From positions 8,823 to 16,800 of the forward strand of contig DHIR01000128.1 in NCBI GenBank assembly GCA_002403905.1: a DNA stretch of 7,978 nucleotides, read 5' to 3'. This document shows positions 1-5,660 of this stretch, one piece after another. The position numbers were made by a program, and so were the translations under genes. This DNA is from Mucilaginibacter sp. UBA4741. Lineage in GTDB: Bacteria > Bacteroidota > Bacteroidia > Sphingobacteriales > Sphingobacteriaceae. Under the pieces are notes generated by a model. The model was not told the DNA's origin. It saw only the letters and a list, made by a program, of their open reading frames with translations, and searched no databases. Each line of letters starts with the position of its first letter. The first letter of the stretch is position 1.

Positions 1-546
1 AACCTGGTACATCTTGTAAATGAAATTGGGCTGCAATGCGAGGTTTGGAGAAACGATCAGTTTAATATTGATGATGTTGACGCTTTTGATAAAATCATTT
101 TGTCACCTGGTCCGGGTATACCTTCTGAAGCGGGTTTGTTGCTGGATGTAATTGCTAAGTATGCACCCACCAAAAGCATATTCGGTGTATGCCTTGGTCA
201 GCAAGCCATTGCCGAAGTATTTGGCAGCAAGTTGTATAATCTTAAACAACCTATGCACGGCATAGCTACCCCAATTACTGTAACGGATGATAGCGAAAAA
301 CTTTTTGCCGGTTTGCCGCACCAGTTTAAAGTGGGCCGATACCACTCATGGGTGGTTGATGAAAAGTCTATCCCCGAAGTATTAACCGTAACCGCGGTTG
401 ATGAAATGGATAACTCGGCTATGGCGATAAGGCACATCCAATATGATGTGAGGGGCGTACAATTTCACCCGGAATCTATCTTGACCGAGTATGGAAAAGA
501 AATGATGCAAAACTGGTTAGCTCCAGCCCTGAAAGGGTGCAATTAA
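1..546 (+). CDS. trpG: Anthranilate synthase component II (glutamine amidotransferase), 5' end cut by window
   Basis: Glutaminase subunit of anthranilate synthase. It releases ammonia from glutamine for TrpE, which makes anthranilate from chorismate in the first step of tryptophan synthesis (cytoplasm). The frame is open from base 1, so the true start lies upstream. The first visible residues, NLVHLVNEIG, match the stretch just after the usual IDNYDSFTY, so only about 15 residues seem to be missing. 181 residues are visible. Class I amidotransferase landmarks: oxyanion-loop SPGPG at visible residues 33-38, nucleophile elbow GVCLGQQ with catalytic Cys64 (codon at 190), a YHSW motif near residue 115, and FHPES with catalytic His156 and Glu158. 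The TTG at 100 could be called as a start but is internal, because homology continues to its left. The family could also include PabA, which shares the fold and can be dual-function. The nearby trpC favours TrpG. Confidence 0.95.
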   Translation, partial: NLVHLVNEIGLQCEVWRNDQFNIDDVDAFDKIILSPGPGIPSEAGLLLDVIAKYAPTKSIFGVCLGQQAIAEVFGSKLYNLKQPMHGIATPITVTDDSEKLFAGLPHQFKVGRYHSWVVDEKSIPEVLTVTAVDEMDNSAMAIRHIQYDVRGVQFHPESILTEYGKEMMQNWLAPALKGCN

Positions 547-555
547 TAAATTAGT

Positions 556-563
556 TAGCTTTG
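556..563 (+). promoter_or_regulatory. Possible -7 element ahead of trpC
   Basis: TAGCTTTG matches the Bacteroidota -7 consensus TAnnTTTG exactly and lies in the trpG-trpC gap, about 67 bases before the trpC start. No TTG is seen at the expected -33 spacing, so it may be a chance match. If real, it would let trpC be transcribed separately from trpG. Confidence 0.22.
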
Positions 564-602
564 CCTATTAAAATACATACGATAATACTTAACCAAGCAT
601 TC

Positions 603-619
603 CTCCGCTAAAGGCGGAG
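603..619. repeat. REP-like palindromic hairpin between trpG and trpC
   Basis: CTCCGC (603-608) pairs perfectly with GCGGAG (614-619), with a possible T-G pair inside and an AAA loop. It is followed by ATTAGGGGTTT up to the trpC ATG. The compact GC-rich palindrome with a 'ttagggg' tail resembles short interspersed palindromic repeats that I recall from intergenic regions of Bacteroidota genomes. That family assignment is inference. No T-run follows, so a Rho-independent terminator is unlikely. As it ends 11 bases before the trpC ATG, in mRNA it would form a short stem just before the start codon. Confidence 0.5.
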
Positions 620-630
620 ATTAGGGGTTT

Positions 631-1416
631 ATGAATATACTTGATAAAATAGTTCTCAATAAAAAAGCCGAGATAGAATCGGCAAAAAAGGCTACCACTA
701 CCAAAGAGTTAGAAGCATCTGTATTGTTTAGCCGGTCAACTTACTCTTTCAAGGAGTTTTTGCTTGATCCTGCACGTACCGGCATTATAGCCGAGTTTAA
801 GCGTCGCTCGCCATCAAAAGGTATTATTAATGATAAAGTAGGTGTCGAGGCCGTTACAACCGCTTACGCATCGGCTGGGGCATCGGCATTGTCTGTACTA
901 ACAGATACCGACTTTTTTATGGGTACAAAAGCTGACCTGTTCAAAGCCCGTCAGGCAAACACCATCCCTATTTTGCGTAAGGACTTTATGATAGATGAGT
1001 TCCAGGTGATTGAAGCAAAATCATTAGGGGCCGATATTATTTTGCTGATAGCCGCCATACTTCCACCTAAAGAAATAGATAAGCTGGCATCGCTGGCAAA
1101 AAGCCTGGGCCTTAACGTACTATTGGAAGTGCATAACCTGGAAGAATTACAGCGAAGCATTAACCCTAACTTGGATGCTATTGGCGTAAACAACCGCAAC
1201 CTGGCCGATTTTACGGTATCGGTTGAAACATCATACAAACTGGCTGAGCATATCCCTGCCGAGTTTATGAAAATATCCGAAAGCGCAATAAGCGATACTG
1301 AAACCATAAAAGGATTAAAGAAAGCCGGCTTCAACGGCTTTTTAATAGGTGAAAATTTCATGAAGCAAACTGATCCGGGATTGGCTATGAGAGAGTTTGT
1401 TGAGGGATTGAAATAA
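631..1416 (+). CDS. trpC: Indole-3-glycerol phosphate synthase
   Basis: Cytoplasmic TIM-barrel enzyme that closes the indole ring, turning CdRP (1-(2-carboxyphenylamino)-1-deoxyribulose 5-phosphate) into indole-3-glycerol phosphate with loss of CO2 and water. Its 261 residues are normal for the monofunctional enzyme; there is no fused TrpF domain. Signature motifs in order: AEFKRRSPSKG at 54-64 (Glu55 and Lys57 at the expected catalytic positions), RKDF at 116-119 (catalytic Lys117), LEVH at 165-168 (Glu166), GVNNRNL at 185-191 (active-site Asn), SESAI at 216-220 (phosphate and active-site Ser), and FLIGENFM at 237-244 (phosphate-binding loop). The ATG at 631 gives the family-typical N-terminus MNILDKIVLNKKAEI. 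It follows trpG by 84 bp, and the next gene starts 11 bp after its stop. The usual neighbours trpD and trpF are absent here. All key residues are present, so it should be functional. Confidence 0.97.
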   Translation: MNILDKIVLNKKAEIESAKKATTTKELEASVLFSRSTYSFKEFLLDPARTGIIAEFKRRSPSKGIINDKVGVEAVTTAYASAGASALSVLTDTDFFMGTKADLFKARQANTIPILRKDFMIDEFQVIEAKSLGADIILLIAAILPPKEIDKLASLAKSLGLNVLLEVHNLEELQRSINPNLDAIGVNNRNLADFTVSVETSYKLAEHIPAEFMKISESAISDTETIKGLKKAGFNGFLIGENFMKQTDPGLAMREFVEGLK

Positions 1417-1427
1417 TATTACTTGAA

Positions 1428-2000
1428 ATGAGCTCACCAATACACGACGATAAAACCTTTAATGATGTAACCTACGCCCAAAAGATAACCCGTAACACCG
1501 AGTTTAATAATTGCCTTTTTAAAAGCTGCGATCTCACCGGCAGCGAGTTTGCGTTGTGCAAGTTTATTGATTGTGTTTTTGAAGACTGTAACCTATCCAT
1601 GATAAACTGGGGCAGATCGACAGTAAACAATGTGGTGTTTAAGAAGTGTAAATTGTTAGGCGTAAATTTTAGCTTATGCGAGGATTTTCTGTTCCAGGTG
1701 CGGTTTGAATCTTGCATGCTGGATTATTCTTCGTTTATGAACAAGAAGATGTTTAAGACCATGTTCGTCAAGTCGTCATTAAAAGAAGTAACCTTTACAG
1801 AGGCTAATCTTAATGGTTCTGTATTTGATGATAGCGATTTGTCGGGCGCTGTTTTTAGCAATACCAACCTAACCGCGGTAAATTTTACCAGCGCACAAAA
1901 CTATATCATCGACCCCGAACTGAATACCATGGACCGTGCAATTTTTGATATTGACGGTTTGGAAGGGCTTTTATTAAAGTATAATATTAAGGTGGTATAA
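1428..2000 (+). CDS. Pentapeptide-repeat protein, Qnr/McbG/YjbI-like
   Basis: A 190-residue protein made largely of tandem five-residue repeats, A/C-x-F/L-x-x type, which fold into a right-handed quadrilateral beta-helix. Repeats run from about residue 25 to 157 (for example CLFKS CDLTG SEFAL CKFID CVFED CNLSM), with a less regular middle at about 57-112. A short C-terminal tail (IDPELN... to ...GLEGLLLKYNIKVV) resembles the C-terminal cap of Qnr-like proteins. Eight cysteines fall in the first 96 residues, mostly at repeat positions. There is no signal peptide or membrane segment, so it is probably cytoplasmic. Length and tail are close to McbG/Qnr-type proteins, which mimic DNA and shield gyrase, but the fold alone does not prove that role and many chromosomal homologues have no known function. 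It starts 11 bp after trpC and is probably co-transcribed with it. It ends 1 bp short of the convergent gene at 2002. Confidence 0.85.
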   Translation: MSSPIHDDKTFNDVTYAQKITRNTEFNNCLFKSCDLTGSEFALCKFIDCVFEDCNLSMINWGRSTVNNVVFKKCKLLGVNFSLCEDFLFQVRFESCMLDYSSFMNKKMFKTMFVKSSLKEVTFTEANLNGSVFDDSDLSGAVFSNTNLTAVNFTSAQNYIIDPELNTMDRAIFDIDGLEGLLLKYNIKVV

Positions 2001-2001
2001 C

Positions 2002-2700
2002 CTAATGCTTAACAGCCTTATCCGCGAAAGCGAAAACCTTTTTAAGAAGCGGGGTAGTGCGCGACATGCCAATATTCTGGCGGATGCTTAACTCCTGTAC
2101 CGCAATTTCAACAAACAAACCTTCGATAGTTTTTTGGGTAGCATAGTTGGCAATATCGGGATTGATCTTGCGTACGAATGGTATCTTGTTATAAGTTGTA
2201 GCTAAGGTGGTGTAGTACCGGGTAGCATTAACTTTATCTAAACTTACCTGTATTGATGGCTGGAATTTAGCAGTAAGATCGGCAGTGGTAGACAGTTTAA
2301 AGTATTGCGTAGCGGCATCTGGCTGGCCTAATAAGATGTTGGTTACATCCTGCAATGTCATCTTTTTAATAGCGCCAATAAATATGGGTTTAGCTTGTAC
2401 GACAGCGTCCTCGGCTGCGCGGTTAAGCGATAAGATAGCATCATCGCAAACCTTGCCCATGCCCATGCTGCGTAATGTTTTTTCGGCCTTTTGTGCTTCG
2501 GGTGGAAGTAATATTTTAACTGCCGCGTTCCCGAAAAAGCCATTAACTACCGAAAGCTGATCGGCACTTTTTATAGTGCCTTGTTCAAGCGCCTGTTTTA
2601 ACGCAGTACCAATTTCAAGCGAAGAAGGAATACTTTGAGCAAAGCCGGATAGGTTTATACCAATTAACAATAACGGGAGTAACAGCAAGAATTTTTTCAT
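2002..2700 (-). CDS. DUF4197 family exported protein
   Basis: A 232-residue protein matching DUF4197, a family of unknown function. The chosen ATG (2698-2700) gives a clear signal peptide: MKK, a Leu-rich core at residues 4-16, then a likely cut near GFA-Q at 21/22, so the mature protein is probably periplasmic. Family-typical stretches: ALKQALEQG at 33-41, GFFGNAAVKILLPP at 54-67, the KAEKTLRSMGMG region at 71-82, SLNRAAEDAV with QAKPIF at 91-107, the AIKKMTLQD region at 110-118, and TQKTIEGLFVEIA near 188-200 ending in LLKKVF. An in-frame ATG at 2818-2820 would add 40 residues lying inside the phosphate-permease gene, and it would bury the signal peptide. I reject it. The gene starts 32 bp after the PiT permease stop and is likely the last gene of that operon. 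Why an exported DUF4197 protein sits with a phosphate permease is unknown. Confidence 0.88.
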   Translation of the reverse strand: MKKFLLLLPLLLIGINLSGFAQSIPSSLEIGTALKQALEQGTIKSADQLSVVNGFFGNAAVKILLPPEAQKAEKTLRSMGMGKVCDDAILSLNRAAEDAVVQAKPIFIGAIKKMTLQDVTNILLGQPDAATQYFKLSTTADLTAKFQPSIQVSLDKVNATRYYTTLATTYNKIPFVRKINPDIANYATQKTIEGLFVEIAVQELSIRQNIGMSRTTPLLKKVFAFADKAVKH

Positions 2701-2732
2701 GCAGCAAATTAACGAAAAATCGGTTGATTTTA

Positions 2733-3752
2733 TTAAGCGGTTGCACCGGTTGCGCGCAATAGTGTAAATACCAACGCTGCTATTAATGCCGAAACAGGTA
2801 TAGTAATTATCCATGCCCAAATAAGGTTAATGGTAACCCCCCAACGCACTGCTGATACACGTTTGGTTAAGCCTACACCAATTATAGAGCCGGTAATGGT
2901 ATGTGTGGTTGATACCGGGATAGCTAAGCGTTCTGTTATAAGTAAAGTAATGGCACCTGCTGTTTCAGCAGCTACACCCTCAAGCGGGGTTATCTTAGTG
3001 ATTTTTGTGCCCATTGTTTTAACGATCTTCCAACCACCGGACATGGTACCTAATGAAATTGCAGTATAACAAGCCAATGGAATCCACTCTGGCATATCTG
3101 CACCGCTTGGTATAATTTTAGAAGCAATTAAAGCAACATACAATATACCCATAACTTTTTGTGCATCGTTGGTGCCGTGTGCAAAGCTTAAAGCCGCCGC
3201 AGATATTATTTGTAATCTTTTAAACCATCTGTCTGCTGCAGCCGGTTTGGATCGTTTACAAATGTGCAATATCAGTATGGTGATGAAGTACGCTATAACT
3301 AAACCTATAAAAGGGGCTAATACGATATAGGCTATAATGGTCAAGATATACTTCATGTTAACCGCATCCAACCCGTGTGCGCCCATATATAAAGCATTGG
3401 TTATACCCGCACCGGCAAACCCGCCGATAAGTGTATGCGATGAACTTGACGGAATACCAAACCACCAGGTAGTTAAATTCCAGGTAATGGCGGCAATTAA
3501 ACCCGCTAGTATTACATACAAGGTAATGAAGTGTTCGTTAACAATTTTGGAAACGGTATTGGCTACTTTATGATCTTTTATAAAAAAATAAGCTGCAAAA
3601 TTAAATACAGCAGCCATTAAAACGGCCTGGAAAGGTGTTAACACCTTAGTTGACACAATAGTGGCTATAGAGTTTGCCGCATCATGAAAACCATTGGTGT
3701 AATCAAAAATCAGCGCCAGCGCAACTACAAAAACTAAAAGGGTAGTAACCAT
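2733..3752 (-). CDS. PiT-family inorganic phosphate transporter
   Basis: Inner-membrane low-affinity phosphate permease, driven by proton or cation symport, PiT/PHO-4 family. Its 339 residues fall in the compact bacterial Pit size class. Both inverted family halves are visible: DYTNGFHDAANSIA at 17-30 with SSSSHTLIGG at 102-111, and SFAHGTNDAQKVMGI at 189-203 with PVSTTHTITGSIIGVG at 279-294. These paired motifs hold the conserved Asp/Asn and Ser/Thr-His residues of the family. Roughly ten hydrophobic segments are apparent, including residues 1-16, 41-57, 76-95, 134-165 and 305-333. A hydrophilic loop at about 166-180 (CKRSKPAAADRWFKR) divides the halves. It starts 17 bp after the DUF47 gene, the well-known pap-pit pairing in which the PhoU-like protein modulates the permease, and is followed after 32 bp by the DUF4197 gene. 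Regulation probably comes from the putative Pho box upstream of the DUF47 gene. No defects are seen. Confidence 0.96.
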   Translation of the reverse strand: MVTTLLVFVVALALIFDYTNGFHDAANSIATIVSTKVLTPFQAVLMAAVFNFAAYFFIKDHKVANTVSKIVNEHFITLYVILAGLIAAITWNLTTWWFGIPSSSSHTLIGGFAGAGITNALYMGAHGLDAVNMKYILTIIAYIVLAPFIGLVIAYFITILILHICKRSKPAAADRWFKRLQIISAAALSFAHGTNDAQKVMGILYVALIASKIIPSGADMPEWIPLACYTAISLGTMSGGWKIVKTMGTKITKITPLEGVAAETAGAITLLITERLAIPVSTTHTITGSIIGVGLTKRVSAVRWGVTINLIWAWIITIPVSALIAALVFTLLRATGATA

Positions 3753-3769
3753 TTATTTATAATAGTTGA

Positions 3770-4420
3770 TTAGGCGTTTTTAACTAAGATAGACTCCATA
3801 ACGTCTGCCGCGTCTTCGCACATATCGGTAGCAGTCTCTAAAGCAGCATATATTTCTTTGTATTTTATTAAACGGATAGCATCTTTCTCGTACAAAAACA
3901 GATCGGCAACGCCACGGTCAAACACATAGTCAGCCTGATTTTCTACACTGTTTATACGGATACATGAATCGGCAATAGCGCGCACGTTTTTAAGATCTTT
4001 CAATTCGCGAACCGCTTTCTCCAAATCTATACTGCATTGTAATACCAGTTCAGACAGTTTGCGTATATGCTCATTATAATCGTCAATACGGTAAAGGTTC
4101 ATGCGGTTTGCTGCACCTTGTATATAATCGGCAACATCGTCAATAGCACTTGCTAACGAGTGTATATCTTCACGATCAAAGGGGGTAATAAAGTTTTTGC
4201 CCAGTTCAAGGTAAACCTGGTGGGTAATCTCGTCACCTTTATTTTCCAGCTTGTCAATTTGTTTAAATAGTTCTTCGCGGGTTGCAGGGTTATTAGTATT
4301 AACAACCTCTACCATAATGGTAGCCATGGCAACAACATTATTTGATGCCTGCTCAAATAATGGGAAAAATATCTTTTTATCCTTAGGGACAAAATACTGG
4401 AAGATGCTATTTAGTGACAT
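3770..4420 (-). CDS. DUF47 family PhoU-like Pit accessory protein
   Basis: A 216-residue, all-helical cytoplasmic protein of the DUF47/PhoU-like family (YkaA and Pap-like), typically encoded next to a PiT permease and thought to regulate it. The N-terminus MSLNSIFQYFVPKDKKIFFPLFEQ is typical of the family. Acidic E/DxxxD-type motifs that bind metal clusters in PhoU relatives are visible: KLENKGDEI at 57-65, FDREDIHSLASAIDDVADYI at 81-100, VENQADYVFDRGVADL at 159-174, and ETATDMCEDAADVME at 195-209. No signal peptide or membrane span. The start ATG (4418-4420) lies 47 bp after the histidine kinase stop. Within that gap is a TTAACAT direct repeat with a -7-like element, so this gene probably begins the operon DUF47-PiT-DUF4197. 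It differs from true PhoU of the Pst system, which is usually found with pstSCAB. None of those genes is in the window. Confidence 0.93.
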   Translation of the reverse strand: MSLNSIFQYFVPKDKKIFFPLFEQASNNVVAMATIMVEVVNTNNPATREELFKQIDKLENKGDEITHQVYLELGKNFITPFDREDIHSLASAIDDVADYIQGAANRMNLYRIDDYNEHIRKLSELVLQCSIDLEKAVRELKDLKNVRAIADSCIRINSVENQADYVFDRGVADLFLYEKDAIRLIKYKEIYAALETATDMCEDAADVMESILVKNA

Positions 4421-4437
4421 GTTTAATGATTATTTGG

Positions 4438-4445
4438 TAAAGGTA
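4438..4445 (-). promoter_or_regulatory. Putative -7 promoter element of the DUF47-PiT operon
   Basis: On the minus strand this reads TACCTTTA, matching the Bacteroidota -7 consensus TAnnTTTG at all fixed positions but the last. It lies 8 bp downstream of the TTAACAT direct repeat and 17 bp before the DUF47 start codon. That implies a short leader of roughly 10-12 bases, acceptable in a group that seldom relies on Shine-Dalgarno pairing. The spacing relative to the repeat is what gives it weight; alone it would be a weak match. Confidence 0.45.
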
Positions 4446-4453
4446 AGTTTGCT

Positions 4454-4471
4454 ATGTTAATTTAATGTTAA
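4454..4471 (-). promoter_or_regulatory. Putative Pho box (PhoB/PhoP-type direct repeat)
   Basis: On the minus strand the sequence is TTAACAT-TAAA-TTAACAT: two perfect 7-bp repeats with a 4-bp spacer, an 11-bp period. E. coli Pho boxes have two 7-mers with a 4-bp spacer, and Bacillus PhoP boxes are TTAACA-like repeats with similar spacing, so both word and geometry fit. It lies 33 bp before the start of a DUF47-PiT phosphate-uptake operon and overlaps the last codons and stop (4468-4470) of a PhoR-like kinase gene. A -7-like element follows at the distance expected when the box substitutes for the -33/-35 element. Assignment to a PhoB homologue is inference; the repeat itself is directly seen. 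Confidence 0.6.
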
Positions 4472-5532
4472 CTTTTTAAAATTGGTATGTGTGCGAACGG
4501 CAAATTTTGCTTCACTTTTTGCAGCGTAAATCCAAACGTTGAACCTACCCCTTCGGTACTGCGCACATTAATAGTTTGCTGGTGGGCCTCAACAATATGT
4601 TTAACAATCGCCAGCCCTAATCCCGAGCCGCCTATCTGCCTTGAACGGCTGGTGTCTGTACGAAAAAAACGCTCAAACAGCCTTGGTAGGTTCTTTTCTT
4701 CAATTCCCATTCCGTCATCGGTAACTTCAATTAACACCTGATCATGCAGATCGAATAACGTTATCCAGGTACTACCGTTTTCTTGGCCGTATTTAAAGGA
4801 ATTATCAATAAGATTTACCAACACTTGTGTTATTTTCTGGCGATCAGCAGTAACCTGAATAGCCTCGTCATATTTTTGTTTAAATATTAATTTAATATTG
4901 TGCTGTTTGGCTTTCAGGTCGGACGACTCTACGACCTCTTTTATCAGATCGTTAATTTTAAATTTGGTATAGTTAATAGGCAACTCGCCCGACTCCAGCT
5001 TCGAAATTTCGTCCAGGTCCTGGATCAGATAACTTAGGCGATCAACGTTTTTAGATGCTTTGTCCAAAAACTGGCGGGCCATTTCTCGATCGTCAAAATC
5101 ATCGTCTTGCAATGCCTCAATATAACCTTGTATAGCAAAAAGCGGGGTTTTAAACTCGTGGGATATATTTGATAAAAAATCACGCCTGAATTTTTCCTGC
5201 GTGCGCAAAGCATCAATTTCTATTTTCTTTTCTTTGGCCCATTCCTGCACTTCGTGTTCTACATCGTTTATTGGGTCAGAGCTCATATGTTCGCCAAGGG
5301 CATCGCGCAGGTCGCGGCCCAGTTTTAGGTTATGGATGAGCTTGTAGATAAGCTTGATCTTAGAGTAAACATATTTCTCTATCAGGTAATAAAAAACCAG
5401 GAAGCTGCTTATAATGGTAGCTATAAACGTTATAGCCATATCATAAAACTTATGCTGAAAATAGTAGTTTACCGCTGATATGGTAATAGCAACCGCCAAC
5501 GCGTTTATAAAAACCAGTACACGTAATTTCAT
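4468..5532 (-). CDS. Sensor histidine kinase, PhoR/ResE-like
   Basis: A 354-residue membrane histidine kinase. Two N-terminal hydrophobic helices (about 4-21 and 32-52) are joined by a loop of only some ten residues, so there is no extracytoplasmic sensor domain. A HAMP-like linker with coiled-coil character follows (about 55-115), then HisKA with the phospho-acceptor motif SHEFKTPL (His125). The HATPase domain has N-box LVNLIDNSFKYG at 238-249 (Asn244), G1 DDGMGI at 272-277, F-box LFERFF at 285-290 and G2 GGSGLGL at 301-307. All catalytic motifs are intact. The short loop recalls E. coli PhoR, but the PAS domain usual in PhoR is missing, so PhoR is a guess supported by the phosphate-uptake operon 47 bp downstream and its Pho-box-like repeat. 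No response regulator is adjacent in the window. The ATG (5530-5532) gives a proper first membrane helix. Confidence 0.93.
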   Translation of the reverse strand: MKLRVLVFINALAVAITISAVNYYFQHKFYDMAITFIATIISSFLVFYYLIEKYVYSKIKLIYKLIHNLKLGRDLRDALGEHMSSDPINDVEHEVQEWAKEKKIEIDALRTQEKFRRDFLSNISHEFKTPLFAIQGYIEALQDDDFDDREMARQFLDKASKNVDRLSYLIQDLDEISKLESGELPINYTKFKINDLIKEVVESSDLKAKQHNIKLIFKQKYDEAIQVTADRQKITQVLVNLIDNSFKYGQENGSTWITLFDLHDQVLIEVTDDGMGIEEKNLPRLFERFFRTDTSRSRQIGGSGLGLAIVKHIVEAHQQTINVRSTEGVGSTFGFTLQKVKQNLPFAHIPILKS

Positions 5533-5544
5533 AAAGTAAAGTTA

Positions 5545-5552
5545 CAAAATTA
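5545..5552 (-). promoter_or_regulatory. Possible -7 element for the histidine kinase
   Basis: Minus-strand TAATTTTG matches TAnnTTTG exactly and ends 12 bases before the kinase ATG. No TTG appears at the usual -33 position; instead the 9-bp repeat array lies there, which would fit activator dependence or simply a chance match in AT-rich DNA. Confidence 0.35.
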
Positions 5553-5559
5553 GTTAGTG

Positions 5560-5586
5560 GTTGATGGGGTTGATTAAGTTGATTGG
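5560..5586. repeat. Three 9-bp direct repeats upstream of the kinase gene
   Basis: On the plus strand GTTGATGGG (5560-5568), GTTGATTAA (5569-5577) and GTTGATTGG (5578-5586) follow each other without spacing and share the core GTTGAT; a fourth degenerate unit GTTATGTTT follows. The array sits within a 128-bp gap between the YceI and kinase genes, just upstream of a possible -7 element for the kinase. It may be a tandem operator or a slippage-derived repeat. In the same gap AGTGGTTG (5556-5563) and CAACCACT (5624-5631) form an 8-bp inverted repeat about 60 bp apart. Confidence 0.5.
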
Positions 5587-5660
5587 GTTATGTTTTGATT
5601 AATTAATTGTTACAAGTAAGAAACAACCACTCACCAATAAACTAAACAACAACTTAACTA

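Noticed and set aside
100..102. TTG at 100 as the trpG start
   Set aside because: The frame is open to base 1 and the upstream residues match the conserved TrpG N-terminus, so it is an internal codon.
603..626. Rho-independent terminator after trpG
   Set aside because: The stem is short and followed by ATTAGGGG rather than a T-run; a REP-like repeat is the better reading.
2701..2820. N-terminal extension of the DUF4197 gene to an ATG at 2820
   Set aside because: It would overlap the permease gene by 88 bases and place a clear signal peptide 40 residues inside the protein. ATG 2698-2700 is far better.
2830..3573. Plus-strand open frames across the permease gene
   Set aside because: They are antisense to a strongly supported PiT gene, show no recognisable protein pattern, and are typical shadows.
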